Origin: Amaurobius ferox
Lineage: Eukaryota; Arthropoda; Arachnida; Araneae; Amaurobiidae
Direction of reading: 5' to 3'
Length of the DNA stretch: 64,000 nt
NCBI GenBank assembly: GCA_951213105.1
Contig: OX578146.1
Coordinates: forward strand, 107,826,697 to 107,890,696
In this document: positions 31,271 through 42,570 of the stretch, piece after piece
How positions within the stretch are numbered: the stretch's first letter is position 1
Layout: each line of letters opens with the position of its first letter
Program-made: the position numbers and the translations under genes
Notes under the pieces: model-generated
Seen by the model: the letters and a program-made list of their open reading frames with translations, nothing else
Databases searched by the model: none
Told to the model about the DNA's origin: nothing

Positions 31271-33058
31271 CTAGGGTTCGAGAGTGTCCATGTGATGTTG
31301 TAAGTATCGGTGTAAGTAGTTGGTGTTGTGGTGTGTGGCAAGAATGGCAGTGTCGTCCGCATACAAACAAAGTATAGTGTTGTTGGTTCTGGGGATGTCG
31401 TTTATGTAAATGTTAAAAAGAATGGGACCAAGTTTACTGCCCTGAGGTACTCCAGACAAGATATGTTTGGTGTGTGAGTGTGTCTGGTTCAGACGGACAT
31501 GAAAGGTTCTATCGCTGAGGTAGGAGTATAAAATATGGGTAAGAGAGTGTGGCATACGAAGCTGAATGAGTTTGTATATGAATCCGATGAACCACACCCT
31601 ATCGAAGGCCTTAGCGACGTCAGTAAGTATACCTCCAACTGCTGATCGGTTTTGGAGTCCATCAGAGATGTACTCTACCACGCGGAGCAGTTGATGTGTT
31701 GTAGAGTGAAGCTGTCTAAAACCAAATTGCTCAGGGATGAGAATGTTGTTATTAGCAAGGAAATTGTTGATTTGGATGGCGATGAAATGTTCAACCAGTT
31801 TGCCAAGAGAGGACAGCAGACTAATGGGGCGATAACTGTTTGGGGAGTTTAAATTTTCATTTGGTTTAAGGATTGGAACAATGGCGGCGTGCTTCCAGTC
31901 GCGGGGAAAGTAATTGAGATCGAAAATGGAATTGATTAAAACAGTGATGTAAAAGATTATATTAATAGTGCAGGATTTAAGAGCTTTGTTTGAAATATTG
32001 TCAGGGCCGGGGCTTTTCTTGTTTTTGAGAGTGTTGATGTAGTTAACTATGTCAGTGGGGAAAATGTGGGGAAGGGGGGAAGTATTTGGAACACTAAGGA
32101 ACTGCTTCACGGTATCCTCGGCTTCCTCCATGAAATTTGGGCAGAAAATATCTTCATGTGGTGTGAATTGTTTTTCATATACATCAGCGAGTAGATTAGC
32201 TTTGTCTTGTTCTGTGTAAGCAGTGGTATTATTGTGAGTGAGTAAGGGAATATTTTTTTGCTTTTTACGAATGCGTTTTAAGAAGTCCCAAAGTGAATGA
32301 TCAGTAGGGGAGAGAGATTCAACATATTGCTTCCATTTGGCTTGTTTATAGTTAGAAATTAAAAGTTTTATTTGTGCCGTCAGGTTATTGTATCTAGTTC
32401 TGTGGGCAGGATTTCTTGTGTGTTGCCAGTGTTGGCGAGCGCGGTTTCTGAGTTTAATTTGGCTAGTGATAGAATATGGGAGTTTTTGGTAGAGTTGTGG
32501 AATGTAGGTGGAGGTGCTGTCAGAGAGTGCTGAGCTAAATGTTTGGGTTAGTGTTTTGATCGCCCTGTCAACATCTTCGGTGGAAGTGATGGTTGGGAAG
32601 AGGATGGGGGACTCGTTTAGAAGTTTAACAAAATTTTTCCAGTTAACTTTAGTAGGGAGAGAGGGGGCGGGAAGAGGGGTATTTAGTTGCAGCGTTAATA
32701 AGATAGGTAGATGGTCCGAGGTAAAAAGATTAAGTACATTTACAGAGGCTGGGAAGGGAGAATTTTTTAATAATGCAAAATCAATGGTGGTAGGGTTGCT
32801 GTGATTACTATGTCTGGTGGGGAGGGGAGGAAATTTAATGTCTAAATTATTATCAATACAAAAGTTGTTAAGTTTTCTTCCTACCCGCCTAGTCCTGCGT
32901 GCATTCCATCTAGGATGGTGCGCATTAAAGTCACCTGCTAAGATAGTAGGGGATGGTATGAGGTCAAGATCGTTATAAAGGGGGTCGGGAGAGTTAATTC
33001 TGTTGTAAATGGAACCAATTATGAGTTTTTGCTGCCTAGGAAGTAGGATTTCCACCAA
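31271..33058 (-). pseudogene. Jockey ORF2: endonuclease C-half and reverse transcriptase
   Basis: 595 codons. Endonuclease motifs are ILAGDFNAHH and TSDHLPIL. RT motifs are KKSPGPDNISN, NSYRPISLLSSLGK, motif A TDVAKAFDRVW, motif B GVPQGSKLGPILF and motif C LYADDTAIL. The first Met is internal; true coding starts at the ATG at 33353 and is broken near 33250. The stop after DTLEP at 31271 is premature, as thumb-region motifs follow in another frame. It is one decayed ORF2 together with its neighbours. Confidence 0.9.
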
Positions 33059-33239
33059 TATGTTTTCAAGACGATGTGTGTTTGAACTTGGGAGATGTGT
33101 GTGTGGGATGTGATTTTTGATGTAAACGGCTGTTCCGCCATAGCTTAGTGGCTGACCTGCGGCGCTGTGTCTAAGTGTGTAGTAGAGAGTAAAGTTTTGA
33201 ATTTTAAACGGTCTGGGCGTTTTGTTTTAAGTTCCTGTA

Positions 33240-33353
33240 TTAGGATGATGTTAGGGGGTTGTCAGCTAAGTGGTTTCTTAGGTCGTCGATTTTATTGCAT
33301 AAGCCGTTAGCATTCCAGCAAAGGACATTTAATTTGGATGGGTGTCTATTCAT
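33240..33353 (-). pseudogene. Jockey ORF2 N-terminus
   Basis: From the ATG at 33353 the frame reads MNRHPSKLNVLCWNANGLCN, the classical start of Jockey endonucleases (W-N-A-N-G metal-site motif). It overlaps the ORF1 stop by 8 nt, which suggests translational coupling as proposed for Jockey-type elements. It ends after LADNPLTSS. The expected continuation lies in another frame beyond the G5 run at 33254-33258. Confidence 0.85.
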
Positions 33354-34761
33354 GATTGGTAGGATTTATCTGGGCACCGAAGATAGATTCAATAGCACGG
33401 ATAAATACAAATAGTTTGTTGAGGGGACCCTTAACTTTTTCCATATCGGTGATAGCTAATGTGATTTTATTTATTATGTCCTGAATATTGAATTTTGAGA
33501 ATATTTTTTGAATTGCAGTAATTAGGTTCATAATTTCACTGATTCTTCCGAGGGAGGGCGGGCTTTCTGCTTCCCTGTGAATGTCCACAACTTCCATTGG
33601 GAGGGTGGGGGGTGGCAGGTTTTGCTGGTTAGTTTGATTATATGATTGGTTGTTTTGAATGGATTTACTAGTTTGGTTATTTGATTTGGTATTATTGTTT
33701 GCTAAAGAATTAGTTGATTTAGTTTGATTTTCAGGTGGGAGAGCTACAGGAGTTGGTAAAGCACGCTGGTTATCTTCAACAGGAGGCAGAGCATAAGGAG
33801 AAGAGGTGGGCTTAGCCTTTTTGACAGTGGAGTTGGAGCTCTTTGCAAAATAAGGCTTGTGTTGGTTCTCTGTGAGGATAAGTTCACGGGTTTCTTTTTC
33901 TTTCTCCTCAAGTTTTCTTTTCCTATACCTTTCATGTATGACTGAAAAGGGTTCTAGCTCAGGGCAGGCCGTGCTAGTGGAGGGCTCTGAAGGAGAGGGT
34001 GTGCAGAATGGCTTTTGCACTGAAGTACTTGGTGGGATGGGAGCAATTGGATTTGATTGTTTATAGGTATGGGTGATACTAGAGTTAGAGTTTTGATGGG
34101 AAGAGGGTCCAGGTTGATTGTTTTGAGTTTTATTGCTGAGAGTACTTGCAGTTTGGATTTTGGGGGAGGGTCCCTTGTTGGTTGGGACTTTTGGGCATCC
34201 TAAATAGTTGGCCGGGCGGGGTCCTTTACAGTTTATACATTTTGCTGGTAGGTCTTTTGATTTGGTACATTGTTTGGTTTGGTGGGGCTCTGCACATTTT
34301 AGACAGGCCGGGGGGAGGTTACAATTGTCAGAACTATGTCCCCATGATTGACAGTTATAACACTGATACCAGGGAAAGGGATCGTAATCTGTTATTTTGA
34401 CAATGAAGCCAACCACTTCCAGTAGTTCATAAATTTCATCAAAGTTATCGGAGTTGTAGACATTCACAAGAAAAATTGGAAGTCGCTCTTTCGTTTTGAA
34501 TTTCCTTAGTTGGGACACCTTTCTGGTAGGTCGGACGGTCTGGGTCTCAACACGTTGGATGTCAAATCCCTTAGATACAAGGTCCTCTTTAATTTCTTGG
34601 CCATTAGTGTCAATGGGAATTCCTTTCAAGAGGATCTTCTTGGGCCTTTCTGATTTTATGCTCATACTATGGAATTGGATTTTATTTGCTAGCAAGCATT
34701 TTTGTAGTGCTCTATACTGTTCGACATTTTTTGGTTTTATTCTGACGTACTCGCCTGCCAT
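33346..34761 (-). CDS. Jockey ORF1, gag-like PRE_C2HC zinc-knuckle protein
   Basis: 471 codons. Residues ~35-130 look like the PRE_C2HC domain (KKILLKGIPIDTNGQEIKED). Zinc knuckles follow at 134-147 (CYNCQSWGHSSDNC), 153-165 (CLKCAEPHQTKQC) and 175-189. The C-terminal half is Ser/Pro/Gln-rich. Residues 72-82 (ETQTVRPTRKV) are encoded by a SINE-tail fragment inserted in frame. The real N-terminus lies further upstream in another frame (PEPFYIKRV can be read near 34830), lost at the G6 run 34767-34772. The protein would package element RNA. Confidence 0.85.
   Translation of the reverse strand: MAGEYVRIKPKNVEQYRALQKCLLANKIQFHSMSIKSERPKKILLKGIPIDTNGQEIKEDLVSKGFDIQRVETQTVRPTRKVSQLRKFKTKERLPIFLVNVYNSDNFDEIYELLEVVGFIVKITDYDPFPWYQCYNCQSWGHSSDNCNLPPACLKCAEPHQTKQCTKSKDLPAKCINCKGPRPANYLGCPKVPTNKGPSPKIQTASTLSNKTQNNQPGPSSHQNSNSSITHTYKQSNPIAPIPPSTSVQKPFCTPSPSEPSTSTACPELEPFSVIHERYRKRKLEEKEKETRELILTENQHKPYFAKSSNSTVKKAKPTSSPYALPPVEDNQRALPTPVALPPENQTKSTNSLANNNTKSNNQTSKSIQNNQSYNQTNQQNLPPPTLPMEVVDIHREAESPPSLGRISEIMNLITAIQKIFSKFNIQDIINKITLAITDMEKVKGPLNKLFVFIRAIESIFGAQINPTNHE
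34517..34551 (+). mobile_element. SINE 3'-tail fragment inside Jockey ORF1
   Basis: The stretch CTTTCTGGTAGGTC and GGACGGTCTGGGTCTCAAC is the terminal part of the 5S-derived SINE found at 25.5-27.6 kb. Only the last ~33 bp are present, as in an extreme 5' truncation. The short ACAC at both sides may be a minimal target duplication. The ORF stays open across it. Confidence 0.7.
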
Positions 34762-35049
34762 CTGGAGGGGGGTTTTGAAAACAAAGTCTTTGGTGGTTTT
34801 CTACCCTCTTTATGTAGAAAGGTTCAGGTTTAGAGGGCTGGGAGGGGGATTGGTCATTACTAGAGTCATAGTCAACAAAAGGGCTCTTATAAACGTTTAA
34901 AATTCCCTTTAGCTTCAGTCTCCACTCTCCGTTTCAAGCAGCGACCGGTCGCAATTTCACTGGTTTGCTCTTGTATCAGCGTTACAGCTGAATCCCGCAC
35001 TTAATTTAATTTATGTATGAATTGAATCATTCAAATGACTAAATCAATT

Positions 35050-35080
35050 CACTGATTGATTTGAATCACTCAAATCAGTG
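35050..35080. promoter_or_regulatory. Inverted repeat in FARSA 5' region
   Basis: CACTGATT (35050-35057) pairs with AATCAGTG (35073-35080) around a 15-nt loop, in a zone with repeated GATTTGAATCA-like words. It sits about 43 bp before the FARSA ATG. It could be a hairpin in the 5' UTR or a transcription-factor palindrome, but nothing in the sequence decides this. Confidence 0.3.
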
Positions 35081-35122
35081 ATCACGTCAAGTAAAGCAAT
35101 CTATTTCGGGATTTATTCTGGC

Positions 35123-35266
35123 ATGGCCGAATTAGCTGAAGAAATTCTCCTTTATTTGCAAAAAGGCTCCGATTCAAACGATAATTCTCTTTATTTGGCT
35201 CAAGTTTTTCAAACGGATCATCAGAAAGTAGTTGGAGCCATTAAAAGTTTGCAATCAGCAGGGAAT
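35123..35266 (+). CDS. FARSA: FARSA exon 1 (phenylalanine--tRNA ligase alpha subunit)
   Basis: Exon 1 encodes 48 residues from ATG 35123: MAELAEEILLYLQKG at the start, and HQKVVGAIKSLQSAGN at the end. The second stretch matches the strongly conserved HQ-VVGA-KSLQ of eukaryotic cytosolic PheRS alpha. The alpha subunit pairs with beta to charge tRNA-Phe. This N-terminal part belongs to the helical/winged-helix tRNA-binding region, not the catalytic core. It ends in phase 0 at a GTGAGT donor (35267). An upstream in-frame GTG/ATC stretch is not a better start. A Jockey LINE lies head-to-head just upstream. Confidence 0.92.
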
Positions 35267-35380
35267 GTGAGTAGAAATCTCATATCCAGATTTCATCAGA
35301 AATTTAATTTAAATTGTTTTTGTTTAAAATTTCATATTTTGTATCGATCTGTAGTTTCTATTTTAATTCCAAGTTATTAA

Positions 35381-35640
35381 AAAATGATTAATATTTATAG
35401 CATGGCGATCTAAAGGTATTAAATGAAAATGAGGGATTTCTGTGCTCCGAAAGAGTAAAATATAGTTAATTGAAAACATTGAGAAAGTGAGCTTTTGCAA
35501 ATGCGGAGAAAATTTTATCGCCAATACAATTGATTCCTTGCTAAATATGGTAGTCGAGACACCCGAAAGACGGCATGAAATGGGATGAGGGGTTATGTTT
35601 TTGCTGATTCGGGACAATGTAGTGATATTTGGACAAGTAT
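35381..35640. other. FARSA intron 1, no feature seen
   Basis: AT-rich intron sequence after the exon 1 donor. The - strand ORF 35363-35680 has no recognisable domain. I searched this stretch and the rest of the intron for FARSA exon 2 without success. Confidence 0.5.
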
Positions 35641-36800
35641 GATACTTCCAATGAAATGTTATAATGAATAAAAGGACCATGGATTAAATGAAAACTTGTA
35701 GTAGGATATTGAAACATTTTTTTAAATATCTACATAGTTTATAGGCATAGGCAAAATTTCAGAAAGTGAGAGGGGCAACGATAGAATAGAGGACATTTAC
35801 AGTACTGGATTTCGTTTTCCAGTATGCGAATTTATGGATGACGATTGTTCCATTGGGACAGGGCCAAGCATAAGAGGGGACGGACACCACTCTAGTGGGA
35901 AAGCCTGGATCTCAATGAATACTTTGGAACCAAATGAAAGGACTGTAAATTTAATGGCAAACTTGTAGAATATGAATAAAAAAAAATGTTACAGGTTATT
36001 GAACTAAGAATGTTTCAATATCCTACTACAAGTTTTCCATTCAATCCATGGTTCTTTTATTCCTTTTCAAAGTTTTTATTGGGTCCTGGGCCCTCCTATT
36101 TGAGTCTGTTCCCTGTTATAGGTGGCTCTGTTTCAATGCAATGACAAGCATTCGTCGATTCTTATATTGGAAAACAAAATCCAGTACTATAGCTGTCCTC
36201 CATTTGATTGTTGTCCACCTCCTCTCTGAAATTCTCTACTCCTATAAACTGTGCAGATACTTCAAAAATTCTTTCAATAGGTATCATATATTTATGATCT
36301 ACAAATTTTCTGTTCTATCCATGATCCTTTTATTCCTTTCCAAAGTACTCATTGGAGAACAGGTGCACTCGAATGGTGTCTATTCCCCCTTATGGGTAGC
36401 CCTGTTCCAATGCAACAGCCAATAATGTAAATGTTCTTCAAATCTCCGCCTTCCCCCTCTGAAATTCTGGCTACGCCTATGAACTGTGCAGATATTTAAA
36501 AATATTTCAGTATCTTGTACTACATTTTCTTATATTTATATACAGTTTTCTTCTTTCAAATCATGGTCCTTTTATTCCTTTCCAAAGTATTCAGTGTAAT
36601 CACTTTTTTTCAAACGTTACCAATAGCATAAGCATAGGTACTTGGGGGTCATGATTGTCCTCCCCTATTTGTTATAAATATCACTCTAAATGTCTTCCAT
36701 TTGATCATCACACCCTCTGTGAAATTCTGGCACTAAATATTCGCAATAAATATTCTATAATATTGTCTTATAAGTTTTCTGGTTAACCCATGGATTTTAT
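35640..36800. repeat. Tandem units with an inverted copy
   Basis: Units containing ATGGTCCTTTTATTCCTTTC and CTGAAATTCT with ATGAACTGTGCAGATA recur at about 36020-36240, 36290-36500 and 36520-36760 in one orientation. 35655-35800 carries the complement (AATAAAAGGACCATGG, then GTAGTAGGATATTGAAACA). The turn lies near 35990. The structure thus combines a ~240-bp tandem array with a foldback. Confidence 0.75.
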
Positions 36801-37085
36801 ACCTTATAAAAGTGTTTATTGGCTCATATTTTATAATACAAGCAAAACTGTTTATTTTATTAAAGTACATTAAAAGAGCATTATATTTGTATTTTTCCAA
36901 TTATAAATAAAATCATTAAATCCGTACGTAATACCTTTATACCTTATAAATGTGTTCATCAATTCCTATTCCTAAATATTTTATAATATAGGCAAAAAGG
37001 TTTATTTTACTAAAGTTTGTTAAAATGGCATTATATTTGTATTTTTTCAGCCTTAGATAAAATCATTAAATCAGTAAGTAATTTT
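36800..37085. repeat. ~147-bp direct repeat, two copies
   Basis: CCTTATAAAAGTGTTTATTG ... GCATTATATTTGTATTTTTC ... AAAATCATTAAATCNGTANG occurs twice in a row (starts near 36800 and 36945) with moderate divergence. It is intronic and I see no coding. Confidence 0.8.
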
Positions 37086-38890
37086 ATTACAATGAATAAT
37101 GTTCGCAAAAAAATGCCAAGCGTGACAATCATTTCCGAAAATAATATAACCCCTGAATAATGTAAACATTGATGACTATTGGCAGTCAAATGATGTCACA
37201 GTGCATTTGCGGAAGGTTAGTAGTTATATGTCATATAATGGTATCACAAGCATTGCCATTGAGTTAGTTTCCAACTTTTCTTGAGAGTCAATCCCATATT
37301 TTGTTCTCAAACTCTCTGGCATATTCGTATATCATATCTTTCCTTTACTATCACAAGAGTATTTTCAACAAATACTTTGTTGTCTAATGTATTTTATATA
37401 TCCAATTCATAACATGCAGTATAACTGCAGAAAATACTCTTTAAGAGTGCACCTGGATGTTAGTAAATGCAGTGCAGGGTCCGTGTGCCTGCACCAATTA
37501 CACTTGCTTGGCTTGCTTCAAGAATTGCATTTTCAGCTAGATTTGTGCCATGTTGCACTAATTTAATGATCAGCAGAAAAGTAATCACAAGAATTTAAAA
37601 AAAAAAAGAATTTAAGATTTTGACAATTGTTGTCAAACAAAATTATCGCCAATGGTTTCAAGTGCTTTACGGGTGTTCAGGTGGATCTTTTAAAAATTTT
37701 GTGTTCAGCAGATATTTAAAGATTTAATACTTTAATTGGTGCTATGTGCCATACAATCTTCACTATAATAAAGCAGAGGGGTGCAGAAAAATACATTTTT
37801 AAACTAGATTATATGTAAGCAAATGTCTGCTTACAATTTTTTTTGTCAAATTCAAAGGCATTGTGTTACGGCTGTAATTGCAAAAATCCAGAGTTACGAT
37901 AACACGAGAAAGTGAAAGCAATTCTTTTCATTTTCAGCTCCATTGGAGGTCTAAAAAGATTTATTTTAGAAATTTGAACTCAGATTGAGATTAAGAAATA
38001 GAGTTTAAAGTTGCACACAAAAGCCCTCAAAATTAAACACAAGGAGGACTTGACATCTGCCCCCCTATTAGTTATTGATTTTCTGGTGGTCAACAACCTA
38101 CTGGAGTTGATCTGATTTATGTCAGATCTGTTAAAGAGGATAAGCAACAACAACAACAAATTAAACACTCATATCTGGAGTGTTGGATTTTGAATGAGAG
38201 AAAAACTGGGTTTGCAGTACATTTAAAAGTGGTTTTTGACATAATCCTACGATAGCAGAAGTCGAAGCACTAACTTTTAGCATCTCGGCTTGTAGGCCCA
38301 CTGTAAGTAGGTCTTCTAGATCGTGATCAGAGCTTTTTCTGTTTGCTTCCCTTTTGTTTCTTTGTTCGATGTAAAGGAATAATAATTTGTGAGTAAAGCA
38401 ATAATATTCATTAAATTTGGAAGTTTAAAATTTTCTACAAAAATGGTGTATGGCCATGGATGGAGAAATAGCTATAATGCAAGAGAGGGGTGGCTGAGAG
38501 TTGGTTCCTGCACCCACCTCATAAAAGTTAATAGACAGCAGATGGGCAGGTTTATACTGTGGCAGCAGGTTGAAAGGTTTATACTGTGTGTGATTATACT
38601 GTGTGGTTTTTAAACTCTTAAATTTAATGTTTATATCTAAATTTCAAGTTTTTAAAGTTAATTTGTTAAAGTTAAATATCCATTTATTTTAATCTTCACA
38701 ACAAATGTTTATACTTAAAATTTGAATTTGAATAATGTAATTCAAGAAGCAAATGCTTATTTAGGACCAAGGTAATGCTGAGTAATTTGTTCTAGTATCC
38801 CACTTATGAAGGATGAGAATTGGGGAGAGAAGATATGTGCAATTAGTAAAATTCTGGGAAGTTTTTTGATTAAAACAGAATGGGATAGGG
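37086..38890. other. FARSA intron 1, no gene seen
   Basis: AT-rich with short poly(A) runs (37597-37610) and an (ACA)n stretch near 38145-38160. The few ORFs are short and without motifs. Confidence 0.5.
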
Positions 38891-38894
38891 GTAG

Positions 38895-39441
38895 GATGCT
38901 ATTTCATCGATAGAAATCAGCAAATTGCTAGTTGAAAAAAAATTAATTACTAGTAAAAAATATGCTGTAGCAAAGATTTCTATCTAGTAACGTTTTCTAG
39001 TTCATTTTCTCCAAAGGAGAAGCTTCAACCCATTTTATAAAATTAACCAACTTGGAAGCAACCACTTCATAAGATATCCTGAACCTGAATGCAGTTGATG
39101 CAGAGTTCATCAATTTAAGTTTTCCACAATGGATGGAAAATTATATCCTTGGAACTGAATGTACCAGTGTCCTGATTGGCATAAATTCTGGGAGTTGGAC
39201 AAGCTTACAAGCTACTTGTCCATGGTTGATAACTATTAATTGCATGGCTCAATCACCTTACTTATACTTGAATCTTAAACACACATAATTCACTTTCACT
39301 TTCTAGCAGTTCACATTGGTTGAGTGTCATGTTCACATTGTCATATTATTTACTTTTTCTTTTTAGTCAAATATTTTTACTACTAGCATTTATGAGCACT
39401 AGCAAACTTTGCTACTGATTTTAAAAAATGAAATCATGTCC
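38895..39441. mobile_element. Short hAT-like non-autonomous element
   Basis: The left end (AGGATGCTATTTCAT, then AGCAAATTGCTAGTTG) and right end (complement ACATGATTTCATTTTT, then GTAGCAAAGTTTGCTAGTG) match the TIRs of the 1.74-kb element at 56291-58034. No convincing target duplication is left. It is only ~0.55 kb and non-coding. Confidence 0.6.
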
Positions 39442-40659
39442 TGGAGTGGAGTGGTAATCAAGTTAGTTGTTTCATTTAATCATCATACTGCATTGTTTAA
39501 TCAACCTGTGGTGAGTATCTATTTTCAGGTTTTGCAATCAGATTTACTCTCATCATCATCATAGTCCAGTAATATCTCAAATTTGGTTGAATATAGTACC
39601 TATAGCAAAGTAGAAAACCTATGTATGCCTCCTCTCTAAATGTCTCAAATACTTCACCTTTCTGTTGAGCATATAAATTTGTTTGTAGAACAGTGATATC
39701 TTGAACTAAGCTTTAAAAATTAGACACTTTCAAAAATACATCTTTTGTAGATTTTCATGAGAAAGACTCTGCTCTGACTTTACCTCATTATACATTAATA
39801 TCAGCATTGGTGAAACAGCATTTATTTTATTTCGTTAACCCACCTTCTGTTCTGTTTTCTTCAATTTCTTTTTTTTTTCTATGTCCCGTTTGATGTTTTT
39901 TCTTTTTTTTAATGAATTATATTTATGTATGTTTCTGTTAGGTCACTGTCAGCTGAATTGTTTAGTTTAGGAAGGATTTCCACATGTATCAGTATTATTG
40001 AGGCTTACATATTTTCATTGATATAGCATCGTCAGAAACGACAAAAGTTTTTTTCCTACTCATTTTTCAAACCTTTTTCTAAAAAGGCTATATCTTGTTC
40101 ATCTAAATTTCCACAACTACTATTACTACTTTCAGCAAACAATATTGCATTAATTTGGTCTTATGCCTATTCAAATTGTTTTGAAACTGATCTATAATTT
40201 ATATACCACATCATTTGCATTGAAAACTACAAAGATGAAACTTTTTGATGATACTAGCGCAGCCACGGATTCCTCTAGTATAATACCTCAAAGTACAGAT
40301 GTGGCATATCTTTGGCCAAGCTTATTTTGTATAGAAACTTTATACTAGGCTTTAACTACTGTTTTATATAAAAAGCATACCAGTTCTTTTCACTGCATTT
40401 GATTTCACAAAAGATGCACTCTACTTACTTTATGTATACAGTAAGGCTCCTAAATATACAGGCTTGTGCAACATTGGCCATCTTTACTCCCAGTTGAAGC
40501 AATGACTGTGCTAGGAGTAGCTTTCTCATCTTTTTCTCGGAATCTCAAGGAAATCTAAACATTCTGGACTTCTTTCTTGGTACAATGATTGGTACAACTT
40601 TTGGCAACAGAAACACCCATGTTGCAGTTAAATTGTGTATCAAATATCAATGGTCTTGT

Positions 40660-41130
40660 TTAATAAGATAGAGAATATTTCAGCTCTTTTAAATAAAATT
40701 GCAAATATTGGCACTTTTAAATAAAATCACAAATTTAAGCAATTTTAATAACCACAAATTTTGGCATTAGATAAAGTCATGAATTTCAGCACTTTAAAAT
40801 AAAATTGTGAATTTCAGTGCTCTTTTTGATAAATCGTGAATTTTGGCACTTTTTCTTAAAAATTGTAAATTTTCATAAAAGCGTTAGCACTTGTCAATTT
40901 CAACAATGTTATTGCATAATTTGCAATGTAGTACATACTTGTCAATTTCAACACTCTTTCTTAAAAATAGAGAATTTTAACACTTCTTTTTATAAAAGTT
41001 ATGAATTTAAGCACTTTTTCATGAAAATCTTGAATTTTAGAGCTGTTTCACAAAAATGGCAAATTTTAACATGTTTAAAAAATAGCATGGATTCAAGCAC
41101 CATTTTAAGAAACTTTCAAAATTTAGTAGT
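40660..41130. repeat. Degenerate ~35-bp minisatellite
   Basis: The word pair AAAATNGTGAATTT(C/T) and AGCACTTTTT recurs more than ten times with strong divergence (for example 40690-40740, 40790-40850, 41000-41060). It produces a long + strand ORF (40817-41248) that I regard as an artefact of the repeat. Confidence 0.7.
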
Positions 41131-41886
41131 GTATCATAAAAATTGTGATTTTAGAACTTTAAAAGTTACAACTATAACATGTAGAAGACTTATTTATGTA
41201 TTTACTTGTATTTTTATCACATTGTTCTTAACTGATAACCTTATTTAAGCTTTTTGTATTTCAATTTAAATAGTTAACAGTGATCAAACAATCTCCAAGC
41301 CATTGCATTCAATTGTTAAATGTCTTCCATGATTTATTTATAAGTTTTAAGTGTGCTTTTAGCTTGTAATTGTACATTTCAGGGGTCCTTAATTTTTTCT
41401 TCAGCAGTCCTTTAAAGATCCTTAATATTAATATAGAAAAATGAGTACAAACCCTGCATAAAGAGCTGGTTTAATTTTTTAGCATATTGGAACTCTGTGA
41501 ATTTAAACAAGAGCGTACGCGAGTTTGCTTTGGCGATATATACATATTTCATCAGTTTTTTAAAATAAGTTAACTAAAGTGATTCCATCACAAAACACAA
41601 AGGATCCTAATTTAAATTGTTTTAGAATATTTACTACACTATGGCAATTTCCTTGTTTTAACGAATAATCATGTTCTCTTTTTCAAATCGTTAAAAACAA
41701 ACATCAGACAGAATTTAGAAAATTAATTTTCATGTATGTTCTCGATAGACTTTTTTTTATTCTTCTATTGCAATACTAAAACAACATGAAAACTTATTCT
41801 GTTTACTCTTCAAAATAGTACTCTAAAATAACACTAAATGCATTGCATGATATAATTTGTTAGTACATTTCAAATGTGAAGTTTTG

Positions 41887-41943
41887 GCTTGGGTGGTAGA
41901 GAATCAGCTCAGCAAACGACTGGGCTCTGGTTCGAATCCAAGC
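41887..41943 (+). repeat. tRNA-like pol III promoter remnant
   Basis: A B box GGTTCGAATCC (41929-41939) and an A-box-like TGGGTGGTAGAGAATC are framed by GCTTGG (41887) and CCAAGC (41943), which could pair as an acceptor stem. At 57 nt it is too short for a complete tRNA and the anticodon arm is missing. The head of a tRNA-derived SINE is more likely than a gene. Confidence 0.35.
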
Positions 41944-42089
41944 GAATTTTAAATTTTACAAGTGCTGCCATCTGTTGCTAAAATATTCAAATACAGTTTT
42001 TCTTTAGTAATCTGCAGAATTTTTTTGTTTTAAATTATTTTACGTTCTATATACAAAATAACCTTATATCAGTAAATTATTTTTAAATT

Positions 42090-42570
42090 TGAATGCTTAT
42101 AAAAATTTATTTCAAAGTTACTTTGAAAAATATCTTGAAGTATACTTTATACCAGGTATAGATGGAATATATTCTTAAGTAAAAAAGTGCTTGTAAAATT
42201 AGCAAATATAAAATGCGCATGTAAAATTAGACAGAAATCATCGAACATCCTTATACGAGTAGTAGTTATCTTTCGACATGTAATTTTGAACATTTTAGAT
42301 TAGAATAAAAACAAAAATCAAACTACTTTGAAATTTTAATAATTTAATGCTAACATTTGAAGAATTTTTTTATTATTTTAAACACATATAGATAATTAGA
42401 AATTTACAATACATTTGAAAATCATTTACTTTTAATAAAAAAAATTAAGTTTGTATGTAAATATGAAAAGTTTACTCTTTTAAATTTGAATGCTTATAAA
42501 AATTTATTTCGAAGTTACTTTGAAAAACATCTTGAAGTATACTTTATACCAGCTATAGATGGGATGTACA
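42090..42570. repeat. ~95-bp direct repeat pair
   Basis: TTTGAATGCTTATAAAAATT through CTTGAAGTATACTTTATACC occurs at about 42091-42170 and again at about 42485-42560 with few changes. Everything else from 42570 to 44280 is AT-rich intron, apart from a retroposon-like stretch near 43470-43760 (ACAAAACTTACAATCCG and GTGTGTGTGTGTCAGTGAG). Confidence 0.75.

Larger units (their letters stand above)
30556..34890 (-). mobile_element. Jockey-type LINE
   Basis: ORF1 (gag-like) and ORF2 (endonuclease, RT) lie on the - strand in the Jockey arrangement. There is no RNase H, and the two ORFs overlap by 8 nt (ATGAATAG at 33353-33346). The 5' end lies near 34890, about 230 bp from the FARSA start codon and head-to-head with it. 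Several frame breaks occur, two of them at G runs (33254-33258 and 34767-34772). A 33-bp SINE-tail insertion lies in ORF1. Confidence 0.88.

Noticed and set aside
35078..35122. An upstream-extended FARSA start
   Set aside because: The upstream in-frame codons have no conserved counterpart, and the region begins at a non-ATG codon. ATG 35123 matches the family's N-terminus.
40817..41248. A 143-residue + strand protein
   Set aside because: It is produced by a degenerate ~35-bp minisatellite and has no conserved motif.
41887..41943. A tRNA gene
   Set aside because: The A/B boxes and a pairable stem are present, but the 57-nt length leaves no complete anticodon arm.
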